A stretch of DNA of 48,295 nucleotides, from contig NZ_SACS01000027.1 of NCBI RefSeq assembly GCF_004005945.1, positions 1-48,295 on the forward strand, read 5' to 3'. Shown here piece after piece: positions 27,198-37,394 of this stretch. Numbering within the stretch: position 1 is the stretch's first letter; each line of letters starts with the position of its first letter. The notes below the pieces were generated by a model that saw only the letters and a list, made by a program, of their open reading frames with translations, was not told the DNA's origin and ran no database searches. The position numbers were made by a program, and so were the translations under genes. The DNA is from Rheinheimera riviphila. Its GTDB lineage: Bacteria; Pseudomonadota; Gammaproteobacteria; Enterobacterales; Alteromonadaceae.

Positions 27198-28098
27198 TTT
27201 TGGCAAAGTCGCCGTGATGTTCGGTGGTACTTCAGCCGAGCGCGAAGTGTCATTAAAATCAGGCGCGGCGGTACTCAAAGCGTTACAAAATCAAGGCATC
27301 GATGCCCACGCTTTTGACCCGAAAGAACAGGATTTAACCCAGCTGAAAGCCCTTGGATTTGAGCGGGTATTTATTGTGTTACACGGTCGTGGTGGTGAAG
27401 ACGGTACCATGCAAGGCGCGCTGCAACTGGCTGGTTTCCCTTATACCGGTAGCGGTGTGCTGGGGTCGGCGCTTTCGATGGATAAAATCCGGTGTAAGTT
27501 TCTGTTCAGCGCCCATGGCTTGCCAACAGCGCCCTTTGTAGTGGCAGTGAAAGGCGAAGCCATCGACCACGATGCTGTGATAACCCAGCTTAATGGCAAA
27601 GTGATGGTGAAACCGGCCAACGAAGGTTCCAGCATTGGCATGAGCGTCGCCACCAACGGCGATGAATTAAAAGCCGCGCTGGAACTGGCGTTCCAATATG
27701 ATGCAGCAGTATTGGTCGAGCAGTGGATCCAGGGCCGGGAATTTACCGTGTCGATGCTCGACGGCCAGGCGTTACCGGTGATTGAAATGCGTACACCACG
27801 CGCTTTTTATGACTACGAAGCCAAGTATCAATCGAACAGCACTGAATATCTGTGTCCGGCGCCGTTAAGCGCTGAGCAAACGTTATTGCTGCAACAGGCC
27901 GCTGTCGCTGCATTTAAAGCAGTGGACGCTAAAGTTTGGGGCCGGGTGGATGCAATGATGGATGAAGCAGGCAATTTTTACCTGTTAGAAGTGAACACAG
28001 TACCGGGCATGACCGAAAAATCGCTGGTGCCGATGGCGGCTAAAGCCGCCGGTTACAGCTTCGAGCAACTGGTTCGTAAAGTGTTAGAGCAAAGCTGA
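27187..28098 (+). CDS. ddl: D-alanine--D-alanine ligase (DdlB type)
   Basis: 303 residues, an ATP-grasp enzyme making D-Ala-D-Ala for MurF. Visible features are [17 protein letters not shown] at the N-terminus, [13 protein letters not shown], the flexible loop [11 protein letters not shown] (about 138-148), [14 protein letters not shown], and the metal-binding [14 protein letters not shown] near the end. AGGA lies before the ATG, which is inside the murC tail. The stop overlaps the ftsQ start by one base (TGATG). Confidence 0.97.
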   Translation: MSSNFGKVAVMFGGTSAEREVSLKSGAAVLKALQNQGIDAHAFDPKEQDLTQLKALGFERVFIVLHGRGGEDGTMQGALQLAGFPYTGSGVLGSALSMDKIRCKFLFSAHGLPTAPFVVAVKGEAIDHDAVITQLNGKVMVKPANEGSSIGMSVATNGDELKAALELAFQYDAAVLVEQWIQGREFTVSMLDGQALPVIEMRTPRAFYDYEAKYQSNSTEYLCPAPLSAEQTLLLQQAAVAAFKAVDAKVWGRVDAMMDEAGNFYLLEVNTVPGMTEKSLVPMAAKAAGYSFEQLVRKVLEQS

Positions 28099-28862
28099 TG
28101 ACGATAGTACGCAGCAAGCAAAAAACACCATTCACCCCGGCTTTTGTCGGTGGGGTGCTGTTTTTTCTGCTGTCGTTATGTTTAGTGATCTGGTTTGTCA
28201 GTCGGGTTGTGGTCTGGGTGCAGGATCAACAAAATGCACCAATCCGCCAAGTGAAGCTGTACGGGGACTTTGGGCATATTCAACCAACAAAACTCCATCG
28301 TACTTTGCAGCAGGAATTTGTCGGAAATTACTTTAAGGTGAACGTTGATCAGGTGCAGCAGTTCCTGCAGCAACAACCCTGGGTATATCAGGTAGCCGTG
28401 CGCAAACAATGGCCTGATACGCTGGTGGTTGTGGTGACGGAGCACAGTCCGGTGGCGATTTGGAATTTAGAATATTTGCTGAACCAAAGAGGTGAGGTGT
28501 TTAAAGCACCCATTGCACAGCTGAATGCTAAATTACCGCAACTGGCCGGCCCAAAAGGCAGCGAGCAGGATGCCCTGACCATGTTCAGTCGAGTTCAAAG
28601 CCTGTTAACATTGCACCAGTTTGAAGCAGCAAGTTTATCGGTATCTGATCGCTTCGCCTGGCAATTAAAGCTCAGCAATGGCATCGAATTAAAATTGGGG
28701 CGTGAAGACACGCTCAAACGGGTACAGCGGTTTATCGATTTGTACCCTTCTATCAGTAAACATAAACCCGAAGCGATCGAGCAGGTCGACTTACGGTATG
28801 ACACCGGTCTGGCGGTTCGTTTCGCCCCAGCGCCAGTGCAATTAGAAAAGAGAAAAGCATGA
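28098..28862 (+). CDS. ftsQ: Cell division protein FtsQ
   Basis: 254 residues. One membrane helix (about 17-38) is followed by a periplasmic POTRA domain (IRQVKLYGDFGHIQPTKL...FKVNVDQVQQFLQQQPWVYQVAVRKQWPDTLVVVV) and the beta domain with IELKLGRED. FtsQ links ZipA/FtsA-stage proteins to FtsL/FtsB and the septal synthase. It overlaps ddl by 1 nt and ftsA by 4 nt, as expected for the tightly coupled ftsQA pair. Confidence 0.96.
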   Translation: MTIVRSKQKTPFTPAFVGGVLFFLLSLCLVIWFVSRVVVWVQDQQNAPIRQVKLYGDFGHIQPTKLHRTLQQEFVGNYFKVNVDQVQQFLQQQPWVYQVAVRKQWPDTLVVVVTEHSPVAIWNLEYLLNQRGEVFKAPIAQLNAKLPQLAGPKGSEQDALTMFSRVQSLLTLHQFEAASLSVSDRFAWQLKLSNGIELKLGREDTLKRVQRFIDLYPSISKHKPEAIEQVDLRYDTGLAVRFAPAPVQLEKRKA

Positions 28863-30094
28863 CCAAGTCGTTAGATCGGGAACTGATCGTTGGTTTAGAT
28901 ATCGGCACTTCGCAGATCAAAGCGCTGGTGGGCGAAATTACTGCAGACAATCAGCTGAGCATTGTTGGCGTTGGTACCCATATCGCCCGTGGCATGGATA
29001 AAGGCGGCGTTAATGATTTAAATCTGGTGGTGCAGGCGGTACAACGTGCCATCGATGAAGCCGAGCTGATGGCCGATTGCCGGGTATCGTCGGTGTATTT
29101 AGGCATTACCGGTAAGCATATTCGTTGTCAGAACGAAAGTGGCATGGTGCCAATTAACGACACCGAAGTCACCGCCGAAGATGTGGCGAACGTGATCCAC
29201 GCCGCTAAATCAGTGCCCATTTCGGCTGAACGGCGGTTATTGCATGTGTTGCCACAAGAATTTTCGGTGGATATGCAAGAAGGCATCAAAAGCCCGATTG
29301 GCATGTCCGGTGTGCGGATGGAAGCCAAAGCGCATATCATCACCTGCGCCAACGACATGGCGAAAAACATCGAAAAATGTGTTGAACGTTGTGGGCTGCA
29401 GGTTGACCAACTGATCTTCAGTTCGTTGGCATCGAGTTATGCGGTGCTGACCGACGACGAAAAAGAGTTGGGCGTCTGTGTGGTGGATATGGGCGGTGGC
29501 ACCATCGACATTTCTATCTATACCAATGGTGCACTGCGCCACACCGCGGTGATCCCGGTGGCTGGTAATCAGGTCACCAGCGATATCGCCAAAATCTTCC
29601 GCACGCCAATTGGCCACGCCGAAGAGATTAAAATTCAGTACGCCTGTGCACTTCGGAGCATGGTCGGTAAAGAAGAAAGTATTGAAGTGCCCAGTGTTGG
29701 CGGTCGTCCGGCGCGCAGTATGTCGCGGCACACGCTGGCCGAAGTGGTGGAACCACGTTATCAGGAATTATTTGAACTGGTGCTGGAAGAAGTGCGTGCC
29801 AGTGGTCTGGAAGAACAAATCGCCGCTGGTGTGGTGTTGACCGGTGGTACTGCCAAAATGGAAGGTGCCATCGAGTTCGCCGAAGATATTTTCCAGATGC
29901 CGGTCCGGTTAGGTTTCCCGACCAAATTAAAAGGTTTAGCAGAATATGTACAGGATCCGGCCTATGCCAGCGTGGTAGGTCTGTTATTGTACGGCAAAGA
30001 TGTGCGGCAGCAGCAGAAAAAGGCAGGCGCAGCACGGGAATCAGTCGGTGGATTACTGCGAAAAGTCACCAGCTGGTTTAAAGGCGAATTTTAA
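28859..30094 (+). CDS. ftsA: Cell division protein FtsA
   Basis: 411 residues, an actin-like ATPase that tethers FtsZ to the membrane. Visible features are the phosphate-1 loop VGLDIGTSQIKALVGE, the 1C subdomain after residue 85, the phosphate-2 loop CVVDMGGGTIDISIY, the adenosine motif GVVLTGGTAKMEGA, and a C-terminal amphipathic membrane-targeting helix (GGLLRKVTSWFKGEF). A 97-nt gap precedes ftsZ. Confidence 0.97.
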   Translation: MTKSLDRELIVGLDIGTSQIKALVGEITADNQLSIVGVGTHIARGMDKGGVNDLNLVVQAVQRAIDEAELMADCRVSSVYLGITGKHIRCQNESGMVPINDTEVTAEDVANVIHAAKSVPISAERRLLHVLPQEFSVDMQEGIKSPIGMSGVRMEAKAHIITCANDMAKNIEKCVERCGLQVDQLIFSSLASSYAVLTDDEKELGVCVVDMGGGTIDISIYTNGALRHTAVIPVAGNQVTSDIAKIFRTPIGHAEEIKIQYACALRSMVGKEESIEVPSVGGRPARSMSRHTLAEVVEPRYQELFELVLEEVRASGLEEQIAAGVVLTGGTAKMEGAIEFAEDIFQMPVRLGFPTKLKGLAEYVQDPAYASVVGLLLYGKDVRQQQKKAGAARESVGGLLRKVTSWFKGEF

Positions 30095-30146
30095 GAGAGA
30101 GAGTCACCCGGAGTTTTGAAAAATCAGTTGGTTAACAGAGCTGAGG

Positions 30147-30176
30147 TTTCAAGGATAACGGGGATTAGCGTATAAA
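30147..30176 (+). promoter_or_regulatory. Possible ftsZ-proximal promoter
   Basis: TTTCAA (30147-30152), an 18-nt spacer and TATAAA (30171-30176) lie in the only sizeable gap inside the division genes. The -10 is close to the ftsZ Shine-Dalgarno GGAGAG, leaving a very short leader. This is a weak call. Confidence 0.25.
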
Positions 30177-30191
30177 AACGGAGAGAGAGCT

Positions 30192-31409
30192 ATGTTTGAG
30201 TTAATGGAAAACCACAGCGAAGAAGCTGTCATTAAAGTGGTCGGTGTTGGTGGTGGCGGCGGCAACGCTGTTGAATATATGGTGGCCAACAACATCGAAG
30301 GCGTCGAGTTTATCGCTGCCAATACCGATGCGCAGGCGCTGCGTAATTCATCGGCCCACGTCACTTTGCAGTTAGGTGCCAACGTCACCAAAGGTTTAGG
30401 TGCCGGTGCCAATCCGGAAGTCGGTCGCCGCTCGGCGGAAGAAGACCGCGACACCATCAAAAAGACCATTATGGGTGCTGACATGGTCTTTATCGCTGCC
30501 GGTATGGGCGGTGGTACGGGTACCGGTGCGGCGCCAATTGTGGCGCAGGTCGCTCGTGAATTAGGCATTCTGACGGTTGCTGTTGTGACCAAGCCATTTC
30601 CTTTTGAAGGCAAAAAACGTTCTAACTACGCCGACGAAGGTATTGCTGAGCTGTCCAAACATGTCGACTCTTTGATCACCATTCCAAACGACAAATTATT
30701 AAAAGTATTGGGCAAAGGTACCAGCCTGCTTGATGCGTTCAAAGCAGCCAACAACGTATTGTTAGGCGCAGTGCAGGGTATTGCGGAGCTGATCACCCGC
30801 CCTGGTCTGATTAACGTCGACTTCGCCGACGTGCGTACCGTGATGTCAGAAATGGGTACCGCAATGATGGGTACCGGTCGTGCTTCAGGTCCGGATCGCG
30901 CGGAAGAAGCTGCTGAACAAGCGATTTCCAGCCCGTTACTGGAAGATATCGATTTATCAGGTGCCAAAGGCATTCTGGTCAACATTACTGCTGGTTTGGA
31001 TTTAACCATCGAAGAGTTTGAAATCGTTGGTAATGCGGTGAAAGCTTTTGCTTCTGAAAACGCCACCGTTGTTGTAGGTGCGGTGATCGATCCTGAGATG
31101 TCAGACGAACTGCGGGTGACAGTCGTTGCCACCGGTATTGGTGCTGAGCGCAAGCCAGACATCAGCCTGGTGCATGGCCATCACCGTGCTGCTGAACCGG
31201 TGCGTGCGCAGTACAACAGCCATTCAGCCAGCGTTTATGGCAATGCGGGCACTGTCTATGGCAATGCCGGTAACGCCGCGCGTGAAATGCGTGAAGCGAT
31301 GCCTGCGATGGCGCCGGTTGAGACGGCACAAAGCAAGCCACAGGCAGATAATAAAGCCAATATCGATATTTTTGATATTCCGGCGTTCCTGCGTAAACAA
31401 GCAGACTAG
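30192..31409 (+). CDS. ftsZ: Cell division GTPase FtsZ
   Basis: 405 residues, the tubulin-like Z-ring protein. Visible features are [15 protein letters not shown], the G-box [27 protein letters not shown] with the T7-loop region, an unstructured linker (about 320-390), and the C-terminal peptide [14 protein letters not shown] that binds FtsA, ZipA and ZapD. GGAGAGAGAG lies directly upstream of the ATG. A small hairpin with a T-run follows the stop. Confidence 0.98.
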   Translation: MFELMENHSEEAVIKVVGVGGGGGNAVEYMVANNIEGVEFIAANTDAQALRNSSAHVTLQLGANVTKGLGAGANPEVGRRSAEEDRDTIKKTIMGADMVFIAAGMGGGTGTGAAPIVAQVARELGILTVAVVTKPFPFEGKKRSNYADEGIAELSKHVDSLITIPNDKLLKVLGKGTSLLDAFKAANNVLLGAVQGIAELITRPGLINVDFADVRTVMSEMGTAMMGTGRASGPDRAEEAAEQAISSPLLEDIDLSGAKGILVNITAGLDLTIEEFEIVGNAVKAFASENATVVVGAVIDPEMSDELRVTVVATGIGAERKPDISLVHGHHRAAEPVRAQYNSHSASVYGNAGTVYGNAGNAAREMREAMPAMAPVETAQSKPQADNKANIDIFDIPAFLRKQAD

Positions 31410-31430
31410 TCTCCATACCGAGACTTTTCT
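31408..31430 (+). terminator. Short hairpin with T-run between ftsZ and lpxC
   Basis: AGTCTC (31408-31413) pairs with GAGACT (31420-31425) over a 6-nt loop, and TTTTCT follows. The stem starts at the ftsZ stop codon. With only 6 bp it is probably a partial terminator separating ftsZ from lpxC. Confidence 0.45.
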
Positions 31431-31468
31431 GCCCGCAGGGTTGTGATATCGGGGCTGTGACCCGGGCA

Positions 31469-31497
31469 TTGGCAAGGTTGTTAACATATGCTATGCT
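31469..31497 (+). promoter_or_regulatory. Sigma-70 promoter for lpxC
   Basis: TTGGCA (31469-31474), a 17-nt spacer and TATGCT (31492-31497), with a start site expected near 31505, about 40 nt before the lpxC ATG. Together with the upstream hairpin it suggests lpxC has its own transcript. Confidence 0.5.
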
Positions 31498-31543
31498 TCG
31501 CCGCCGTTTGGGTTTGTTCAAATATTGAACAGGACGAGAAAAG

Positions 31544-32455
31544 ATGATTAAACAACGTACTATCAGTAAATCTATCAGCTCTATCGGAGTGGGTTTGCAC
31601 AAGGGTGAGAAGGTTACGCTAACTCTCCGGCCTGCACCTGACAACACAGGTATTGTGTTTCGTCGTGTTGACCTGGATCCAGTGGTAGATTTTAAAGTAT
31701 CACCGGAATTGGTAGGTGATACCGTGATGTGTACCTGTTTAATCAACCCAAATGGCGTGCGGTTATCCACCACCGAACATTTAATGGCTGCAGTGGCTGG
31801 CCTTGGCATCGACAACCTGTTGGTTGAAGTAGATGCCGCCGAAATCCCAATTATGGATGGCAGTGCCAATCCATTTGTGTACCTGCTGCTGGAAGCAGGC
31901 GTCAGCGAACAAAAACTGGCGAAAAAATTCATCAAAATTAAAAAAACAGTGCGGGTTGAAGACGGTGACAAGTGGGCTGAATTTAAGCCGCATCACGGTT
32001 TTCGCATTGATTTTGCCATCGACTTTGACCATCCGGTCATTTCAGAGACCAAACAACGGATGAAACTTGATTTCTCTGCTGCCCGGTTTATTAAAGATAT
32101 CAGCCGTGCCCGTACCTTTGGTTTTCTGCAGGATATTGAATATCTGCGTGCCAATAACCTGGCGTTAGGTGGCAGTTTTGACAACGCCGTGGTGCTGGAC
32201 GAGTTCCGGGTATTAAATCAGGATGGTCTGCGGTACGACGACGAATTTATCAAACACAAAATTTTGGATGCAATCGGTGACTTATATATGGCCGGTTACA
32301 GCATCCTCGGCGAGTTTAAGTCTTACAAAACTGGCCATGCCTTAAATAACCAGCTGTTAAACGCGGTCTTGGCCGACCAGGAAAACTGGGAATTTGTCAC
32401 CTTTGACAAACCAGCACAGTTGCCAATTTCTTATCTGGCGCCACAGCTTGCTTAG
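31544..32455 (+). CDS. lpxC: UDP-3-O-acyl-N-acetylglucosamine deacetylase LpxC
   Basis: 303 residues, the committed zinc-dependent step of lipid A synthesis. Visible features are [18 protein letters not shown], the zinc ligand motif STTEHLMAA (about 77-85), [18 protein letters not shown], and the second ligand set [13 protein letters not shown] (about 236-248), followed by the catalytic GHALNNQL. The C-terminal tail is short; in E. coli the tail is an FtsH degradation signal. It ends before a strong terminator. Confidence 0.98.
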   Translation: MIKQRTISKSISSIGVGLHKGEKVTLTLRPAPDNTGIVFRRVDLDPVVDFKVSPELVGDTVMCTCLINPNGVRLSTTEHLMAAVAGLGIDNLLVEVDAAEIPIMDGSANPFVYLLLEAGVSEQKLAKKFIKIKKTVRVEDGDKWAEFKPHHGFRIDFAIDFDHPVISETKQRMKLDFSAARFIKDISRARTFGFLQDIEYLRANNLALGGSFDNAVVLDEFRVLNQDGLRYDDEFIKHKILDAIGDLYMAGYSILGEFKSYKTGHALNNQLLNAVLADQENWEFVTFDKPAQLPISYLAPQLA

Positions 32456-32472
32456 ATAATCGCATAAAACGC

Positions 32473-32510
32473 AAAAGGCCAGAGGTCCGCTACTCTGGCC
32501 TTTTTGTTTT
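32473..32510 (+). terminator. Strong intrinsic terminator after lpxC
   Basis: AAAAGGCCAGAG (32473-32484) pairs with CTCTGGCCTTTTT (32493-32505) over an 8-nt loop, with T-rich sequence continuing to 32510. It ends the dcw/lpxC transcripts. The A-run on the left arm also gives T's on the other strand, though the nearest minus-strand gene (dciA) ends 230 bp away. Confidence 0.85.
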
Positions 32511-32566
32511 TATGAAGATTTGGATTTTGTCACGCGACCATCGGCAGTACGGCTAGGGCTCACTGA

Positions 32567-32694
32567 TATACCCGTCATCCTTGAAGATGCGGGGTTGTTG
32601 CCTTCGCTCGCTCGCCCCAGTCACATAGGACAACTATGCTCCTGGGGTCTCACTCACTTGTCGCCTACCCGAATCTTCAATGATTTTGGGTATA
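32567..32694. repeat. 128-bp interrupted palindrome (possible non-autonomous mobile element)
   Basis: The two ends are complementary with a few mismatches: TATACCCGTCATCCTTGAAG on the left and CTTCAATGATTTTGGGTATA on the right. Inside is a second pairing, CCCCAG..CATAG against CTATG..CTGGGG, around a 5-nt loop (GACAA). It lies alone between the lpxC terminator and the end of dciA. It has no coding signal and differs in sequence from the REP copies. Confidence 0.65.
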
Positions 32695-32704
32695 AACGAA
32701 TGAA

Positions 32705-33181
32705 CTATGGCTTTTTGCCCGCCGATGCCGCCAAGCGTTTTAAGCTGGCAGCAAGCTGGGGATCGGCGCCTTCGGCCGCGGCCAGTAAATAAGCGCCGGC
32801 TTGCTCTGACATCTGTCGTTGCACCGCGGCTGTGGTTTGATTCTGCGCTTGTTGATAACTCAGATCAGAGTTAGGGGTCAGGTCGATATCCAGACCGGCC
32901 AAATCAGGCAAGATTTTTTGGCGGAAATTGTCTAGAATGGCCGCTCTTTGCATTTTAATGCGGGTGGCCCAAGCGGCAGAACCGCACAAAATTTGTACCC
33001 GGCCAGCCTGGATGCGGCTGACCTTGCAGAAATATGGTTTTTCCAGTTGCAGGATCCGGATTAATTCGGTATTAAGTTGACGCACTATTTCTGTCTGCTG
33101 CATGCCTTGCAACCAACTCTGTGAAGTGTTTTGTTGCAACAACGCAGTGACGTCGACAGGTTTGCGTGTATAGCGGGCCAT
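32705..33181 (-). CDS. dciA: DUF721/DciA family protein (replicative helicase loader candidate)
   Basis: 158 residues. The N-terminal DUF721 domain contains VTALLQQNTSQSWLQGMQ, LNTELIRILQLEKPYFCKVSRIQAGRVQILCGSAAWATRIKM, typical of the KH-like DciA fold that interacts with DnaB. The C-terminal 60 residues are Ala/Gln rich and probably disordered. Position beside secA matches DciA genes of Vibrio and Shewanella type genomes. It is divergent from the M23 gene with only 29 bp between start codons, so their promoters must overlap each other's coding regions. Confidence 0.85.
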   Translation of the reverse strand: MARYTRKPVDVTALLQQNTSQSWLQGMQQTEIVRQLNTELIRILQLEKPYFCKVSRIQAGRVQILCGSAAWATRIKMQRAAILDNFRQKILPDLAGLDIDLTPNSDLSYQQAQNQTTAAVQRQMSEQAGAYLLAAAEGADPQLAASLKRLAASAGKKP

Positions 33182-33210
33182 AACTCACAACAACCAGAAA
33201 CTGAGGTCCC

Positions 33211-34167
33211 ATGAGTCTACCAGTTTTTTATCGCGAGCAACATCGCAGCCATAGCTTTGGGGCCACTCCCCGGCAATGGGCGGTGACCGCGGTATTGTTG
33301 TTCTGTATTGCGATGGGTTTAGGGGCTGCGGCAGGCCGGTTATGGACTGATGCCAGCCAGCAAGTGTTGCCACTTTCAGCAAATCCAACAGTGGATGCGG
33401 CGCAAGTCGAAGCCATCCGCTTGCGGGCAGAGCACCAGATTGCCGCGCTCACGGCCAAAGTGGCGTCGTTACAAGCGCAGGTCAACCGCTTAAATATGGT
33501 GGGCGAGCGCCTGATTGATGCAGCTAATTTATCGCTGGATGAATTTGATCTACATGCCGCACCGGCCATTGGCGGACCAGCACAAACCCCCACTGAAATT
33601 AGTCTGGCTGAGCTGAATCATGTGCTGCTGCAGCTGACTGACCTTGAACAAAATCTGCAATCTGAACAAACCCGCTTTGCCTTACTTGAATCTTTGGATC
33701 TGAATCACAATATTGGTAATAACAGTCAGCTGTCTGGTCGGCCGGTAAAAAGTGGTTATCTGTCGTCAGGTTTTGGTGTTCGCAACGACCCGTTCAGCGG
33801 CCGTCCTGCGGTGCATAAAGGTGTCGATTTCGCGGGTGATGAAGGCGATCCGGTTTATGCTACCGCCGGTGGCATCGTTACCTGGGCTGGCGAGCGTTTT
33901 GGTTATGGCTTAATGGTTGAAATTGAACATGCCGATGGCTACCGTAGCCGGTATGGACATGCCAAAACGGTGAATACCGAGATTGGCAGTCTGGTCAGCA
34001 AAGGCCAGCAAATCGCAACTTTGGGGAATACCGGTCGTTCGACCGGACCACATGTGCATTACGAAGTGTTAAAAGATGGTCAGCAAATAGACCCGATGTT
34101 GTTTGTGAATCGTCGGACGAAAAACTTATATGGCTCTGCCAGGACTGCGCGCCAGTCTCAACAATAA
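33211..34167 (+). CDS. M23 (LytM) family metallopeptidase, membrane-anchored
   Basis: 318 residues. A cytoplasmic lead of about 23 residues and one membrane helix (about 24-42) precede a periplasmic coiled coil (about 65-95) and a C-terminal LytM domain. Zinc motifs are visible: HKGVDFAG (first ligands), YGHAKTV and GPHVHYEVLKDGQQIDP. All ligands are present, so it may be an active murein endopeptidase rather than a degenerate EnvC/NlpD-type activator. GAGG lies 5 nt before the ATG. It occupies the slot between lpxC and secA where E. coli has secM. Confidence 0.88.
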   Translation: MSLPVFYREQHRSHSFGATPRQWAVTAVLLFCIAMGLGAAAGRLWTDASQQVLPLSANPTVDAAQVEAIRLRAEHQIAALTAKVASLQAQVNRLNMVGERLIDAANLSLDEFDLHAAPAIGGPAQTPTEISLAELNHVLLQLTDLEQNLQSEQTRFALLESLDLNHNIGNNSQLSGRPVKSGYLSSGFGVRNDPFSGRPAVHKGVDFAGDEGDPVYATAGGIVTWAGERFGYGLMVEIEHADGYRSRYGHAKTVNTEIGSLVSKGQQIATLGNTGRSTGPHVHYEVLKDGQQIDPMLFVNRRTKNLYGSARTARQSQQ

Positions 34168-34182
34168 AGTGGTACTTGGACA

Positions 34183-36894
34183 ATGTTTGGAAAACTTTTT
34201 ACCAAATTGATTGGTAGTCGCAACGATCGTTACCTGAAAAAACTTCAGAAGACGGTTGACCAGATCAACAGCATGGAAGGTCAGTTTGCTGCACTGTCCG
34301 ATGAGCAGTTACAAGCGAAGACCGCTGAGTTTAAGCAGCGTTTCACCGATGGCGTGACGCTGGATGATTTGCTGCCAGAAGCCTTTGCCACGGTACGCGA
34401 AGCCAGTAAACGGATTTTTGGCATGCGCCATTTTGACGTACAGCTGCTGGGTGGTATCGTGCTGCATCAGGGGAAAATCTCTGAAATGCGCACTGGTGAA
34501 GGTAAAACCTTAACCGCGACCTTACCGGCGTACCTCAACGCGCTGAGCGGTAGCTCAGTGCACGTCATTACCGTCAACGACTACCTGGCGAAACGGGATG
34601 CCGCGACCAACGAGCCACTGTTCAGCTTTTTAGGTCTGACTGTTGGCGTGAACGTACCTGGGATGCAACATCAGGAAAAGCAGCAGGCGTATGCCGCTGA
34701 TATTACCTACGGGACCAACAACGAATTCGGTTTTGACTACCTGCGCGACAACATGGCGTTCAGCATGGCCGAACGGGTGCAACGCGATTTAGCCTTTGCC
34801 ATTATCGATGAAGTGGATTCAATCCTCATCGACGAAGCCCGTACCCCGCTGATCATTTCTGGTCAGGCCGAAGATAGCTCTGAACTGTACCGTCAAATTA
34901 ATACCGTGGTTCCAATGCTGGAACGTCAGGAAAAAGAAGACGAAGAAGGTCAAATCGGTGATGGTCATTTCACTATCGACGAAAAAGCCAAGCAAATTTA
35001 CCTGACCGAACTGGGTCAGATCCGGGTGGAAGAAATTCTGCTGGAGCGTGGCATGATGGCTGAGGGCGAGTCGTTATTCTCGGCCAGCAACATCACCTTG
35101 TTGCACCACACTTATGCTGCTCTGCGCGCGCACAACCTGTTTAAGAAAGACGTGGATTACGTGATCAAGGATGGCCAGGTGGTCATTGTTGATGAACACA
35201 CCGGCCGGACGATGGAAGGCCGTCGTTGGTCTGACGGTCTGCACCAGGCGATTGAAGCCAAAGAAGGTGTGCGTATTCAGAACGAAAACCAGACGCTGGC
35301 ATCGATTACCTTCCAGAACTACTTCCGTTTGTACCAGAAGTTGTCAGGTATGACCGGTACCGCCGATACTGAAGCATTTGAATTCCAACAAATTTATGGC
35401 CTGGAAACCATAGTGGTTCCAACCAACCGGCCGATGGTCCGTAAAGATATGCCAGATTTGGTGTACTTAACTGCGGAAGAAAAATATCAGGCCATCATTA
35501 AAGATATTCTAGAGACCCGCGATGCCGCGCGTCCGGTGCTGGTGGGTACTGCTTCGATTGAAAGCTCGGAATATCTGTCGACTTTGCTGCACAAAGCGAA
35601 AATTCAGCACCAGGTACTGAACGCCAAATTCCACGCCAACGAAGCACAAATTATTGCTGAAGCTGGCCGGCCCGGCGCTGTGACGATCGCCACCAACATG
35701 GCCGGTCGTGGTACCGATATCGTGCTGGGTGGTAACTGGCAGTCTGAAGTTGCTAAATTAACTGCTCCAACCGACGAGGAAATCAGCGAGATTAAAGCGC
35801 AGTGGCAGTTACGTCATGACGCGGTGATTGCTTCCGGCGGCTTGCATATTATTGGTACTGAACGCCATGAATCACGCCGTATTGACAACCAGTTGCGTGG
35901 TCGTGCTGGTCGGCAGGGTGATGCGGGTTCCAGCCGTTTTTATCTGGCGCTGGATGATGCGTTAATGCGTATTTTCGCCTCTGACCGCATGGCGGGCATG
36001 ATGCGTAAACTCGGCATGGAAAATGGCGAAGCGATTGAACATCCGCTGGTGAGCCGCGCAATTGAAAACGCCCAGCGTAAAGTGGAAGCGCGCAACTTTG
36101 ATATCCGTAAACAACTGCTTGAATTTGATGATGTTGCCAACGATCAGCGTAAAGTGGTGTATGAGCAGCGGAACGAATTGTTAGTCACTGACGACATTAC
36201 CGAAACTGTGGCTGCTATCCGCCATGATGTGGTGCAATCGGTGCTTGAGCAATATATTCCACCGCAGTCGCTGGACGAAATGTGGGATATCCCAGGCTTG
36301 GAAAACCGCTTCCGTTCAGATTTCGCGCTGGATATGCCAATTGCCAAATGGCTGGCTGACGACAACAAGTTGTTTGAAGAGCAATTAAAAGAACGTATTC
36401 ACGAAGTGGTGGAAAAATCTTACCAACTCAAAGAGGAGATGGTAGGTGCGCCGGTGCTGCGTCAGTTCGAAAAAGCAGTGATGTTGCAAAGTCTGGACAC
36501 GCACTGGAAAGAGCATTTGGCGGCAATGGACCATTTGCGTCAGGGCATCAACCTGCGTGGTTATGCACAGAAAAACCCGAAACAAGAATACAAGCGTGAA
36601 GCCTTTGAACTGTTTTCAACCATGTTGGATCAGTTAAAACTGGACGTGATCGGTGTATTGAGCCGCGTGCAGATCCGCGCCCCAGAAGATGTTGAAGCAG
36701 TCGAAGAGCAACGTCGTAAAGCCGATGCGATCCCGATGGAGTTTCAGCATGCAGAAGCTGAGCATATCGGTGGTGAAGTACCGGCAACGCCAGCTGGCCC
36801 GGTATTTCGCGAAGCAGAAAAAATTGGCCGCAACGACGTATGTCCATGTGGCTCAGGCAAAAAGTATAAACAGTGTCACGGTAAATTAAGCTAA
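34183..36894 (+). CDS. secA: Preprotein translocase ATPase SecA
   Basis: 903 residues, the usual length. It drives export through SecYEG. Visible features are the Walker [18 protein letters not shown] (about 102-118), the DEAD-like [30 protein letters not shown], the NBD2 motif [31 protein letters not shown], and a C-terminal zinc motif [14 protein letters not shown]. It follows the M23 gene after 15 nt. No SecM arrest sequence was seen upstream, so translational control by SecM is unlikely. A terminator follows. Confidence 0.98.
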   Translation: MFGKLFTKLIGSRNDRYLKKLQKTVDQINSMEGQFAALSDEQLQAKTAEFKQRFTDGVTLDDLLPEAFATVREASKRIFGMRHFDVQLLGGIVLHQGKISEMRTGEGKTLTATLPAYLNALSGSSVHVITVNDYLAKRDAATNEPLFSFLGLTVGVNVPGMQHQEKQQAYAADITYGTNNEFGFDYLRDNMAFSMAERVQRDLAFAIIDEVDSILIDEARTPLIISGQAEDSSELYRQINTVVPMLERQEKEDEEGQIGDGHFTIDEKAKQIYLTELGQIRVEEILLERGMMAEGESLFSASNITLLHHTYAALRAHNLFKKDVDYVIKDGQVVIVDEHTGRTMEGRRWSDGLHQAIEAKEGVRIQNENQTLASITFQNYFRLYQKLSGMTGTADTEAFEFQQIYGLETIVVPTNRPMVRKDMPDLVYLTAEEKYQAIIKDILETRDAARPVLVGTASIESSEYLSTLLHKAKIQHQVLNAKFHANEAQIIAEAGRPGAVTIATNMAGRGTDIVLGGNWQSEVAKLTAPTDEEISEIKAQWQLRHDAVIASGGLHIIGTERHESRRIDNQLRGRAGRQGDAGSSRFYLALDDALMRIFASDRMAGMMRKLGMENGEAIEHPLVSRAIENAQRKVEARNFDIRKQLLEFDDVANDQRKVVYEQRNELLVTDDITETVAAIRHDVVQSVLEQYIPPQSLDEMWDIPGLENRFRSDFALDMPIAKWLADDNKLFEEQLKERIHEVVEKSYQLKEEMVGAPVLRQFEKAVMLQSLDTHWKEHLAAMDHLRQGINLRGYAQKNPKQEYKREAFELFSTMLDQLKLDVIGVLSRVQIRAPEDVEAVEEQRRKADAIPMEFQHAEAEHIGGEVPATPAGPVFREAEKIGRNDVCPCGSGKKYKQCHGKLS

Positions 36895-36925
36895 GCATTA
36901 TTGACCGGGTAATATTAAAAGCAGT

Positions 36926-36954
36926 AAAAAGGCAGAGTTTTCTCTGCCTTTTTT
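36926..36954 (+). terminator. Intrinsic terminator after secA
   Basis: AAAAAGGCAGAG (36926-36937), a 4-nt loop TTTT, then CTCTGCCTTTTTT. It lies 31 nt beyond the secA stop and 30 nt before mutT, so mutT needs read-through or a promoter in this short gap. Confidence 0.85.
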
Positions 36955-36983
36955 AATTCTGGAACAACTTGATGGGACAAATC

Positions 36984-37394
36984 ATGCAATCCACCAAAAA
37001 ACTGATCCATGTGGCTGTTGGCGTGATCCAGCGTGACGAGCAGATTTTTATTAGTAAAAGACCTGATCAGCTGCATCAGGGCGGGCGCTGGGAATTTCCG
37101 GGCGGTAAAGTTGAGCAAGGCGAAACCGTGGTCGCTGCATTGACCAGGGAGTTAATGGAAGAAGTAGGATTGCAGGTGCTTGATGCAACACCACTGATGC
37201 AACTGGAATACGCTTATCCAGAGAAAACCGTGTTACTCGATGTCTGGTTGGTCAGTCAGACCGAAGGCCTTGGCGAGGGCTTAGAGGGCCAGCAAGTGGC
37301 GTGGGTGCATTTTTCCGAACTTAGCAATTATCAGTTCCCGGACGCCAATCAGCCAATTTTGGATAAAGTGTTAGCGTTGTATCAGGCTCAGTAG
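36984..37394 (+). CDS. mutT: 8-oxo-dGTP diphosphatase MutT (Nudix)
   Basis: About 136 residues. It hydrolyses 8-oxo-dGTP to prevent A:T to C:G transversions. The Nudix box is visible as GGKVEQGETVVAALTRELMEEVGL (about 39-62). The N-terminus KKLIHVAVGVIQ and the motif RWEFPGGK match E. coli MutT, and secA-mutT is a conserved neighbour pair. GGGA 7 nt before the ATG at 36984 favours this start; an ATG at 36972 and a TTG at 36969 are alternatives. There is no MutT/thiamine-synthase fusion. REP copies follow at once. Confidence 0.92.
   Translation: MQSTKKLIHVAVGVIQRDEQIFISKRPDQLHQGGRWEFPGGKVEQGETVVAALTRELMEEVGLQVLDATPLMQLEYAYPEKTVLLDVWLVSQTEGLGEGLEGQQVAWVHFSELSNYQFPDANQPILDKVLALYQAQ

Noticed and set aside
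32520-32792. Open frame of 90 codons after lpxC
   Set aside because: It spans the 128-bp palindrome and the 3' end of dciA in antisense, with no start signals.
33211-34167. secM as the gene before secA
   Set aside because: The encoded protein is a clear M23 peptidase with all zinc motifs, and no FxxxxWIxxxxGIRAGP-type arrest sequence is visible.
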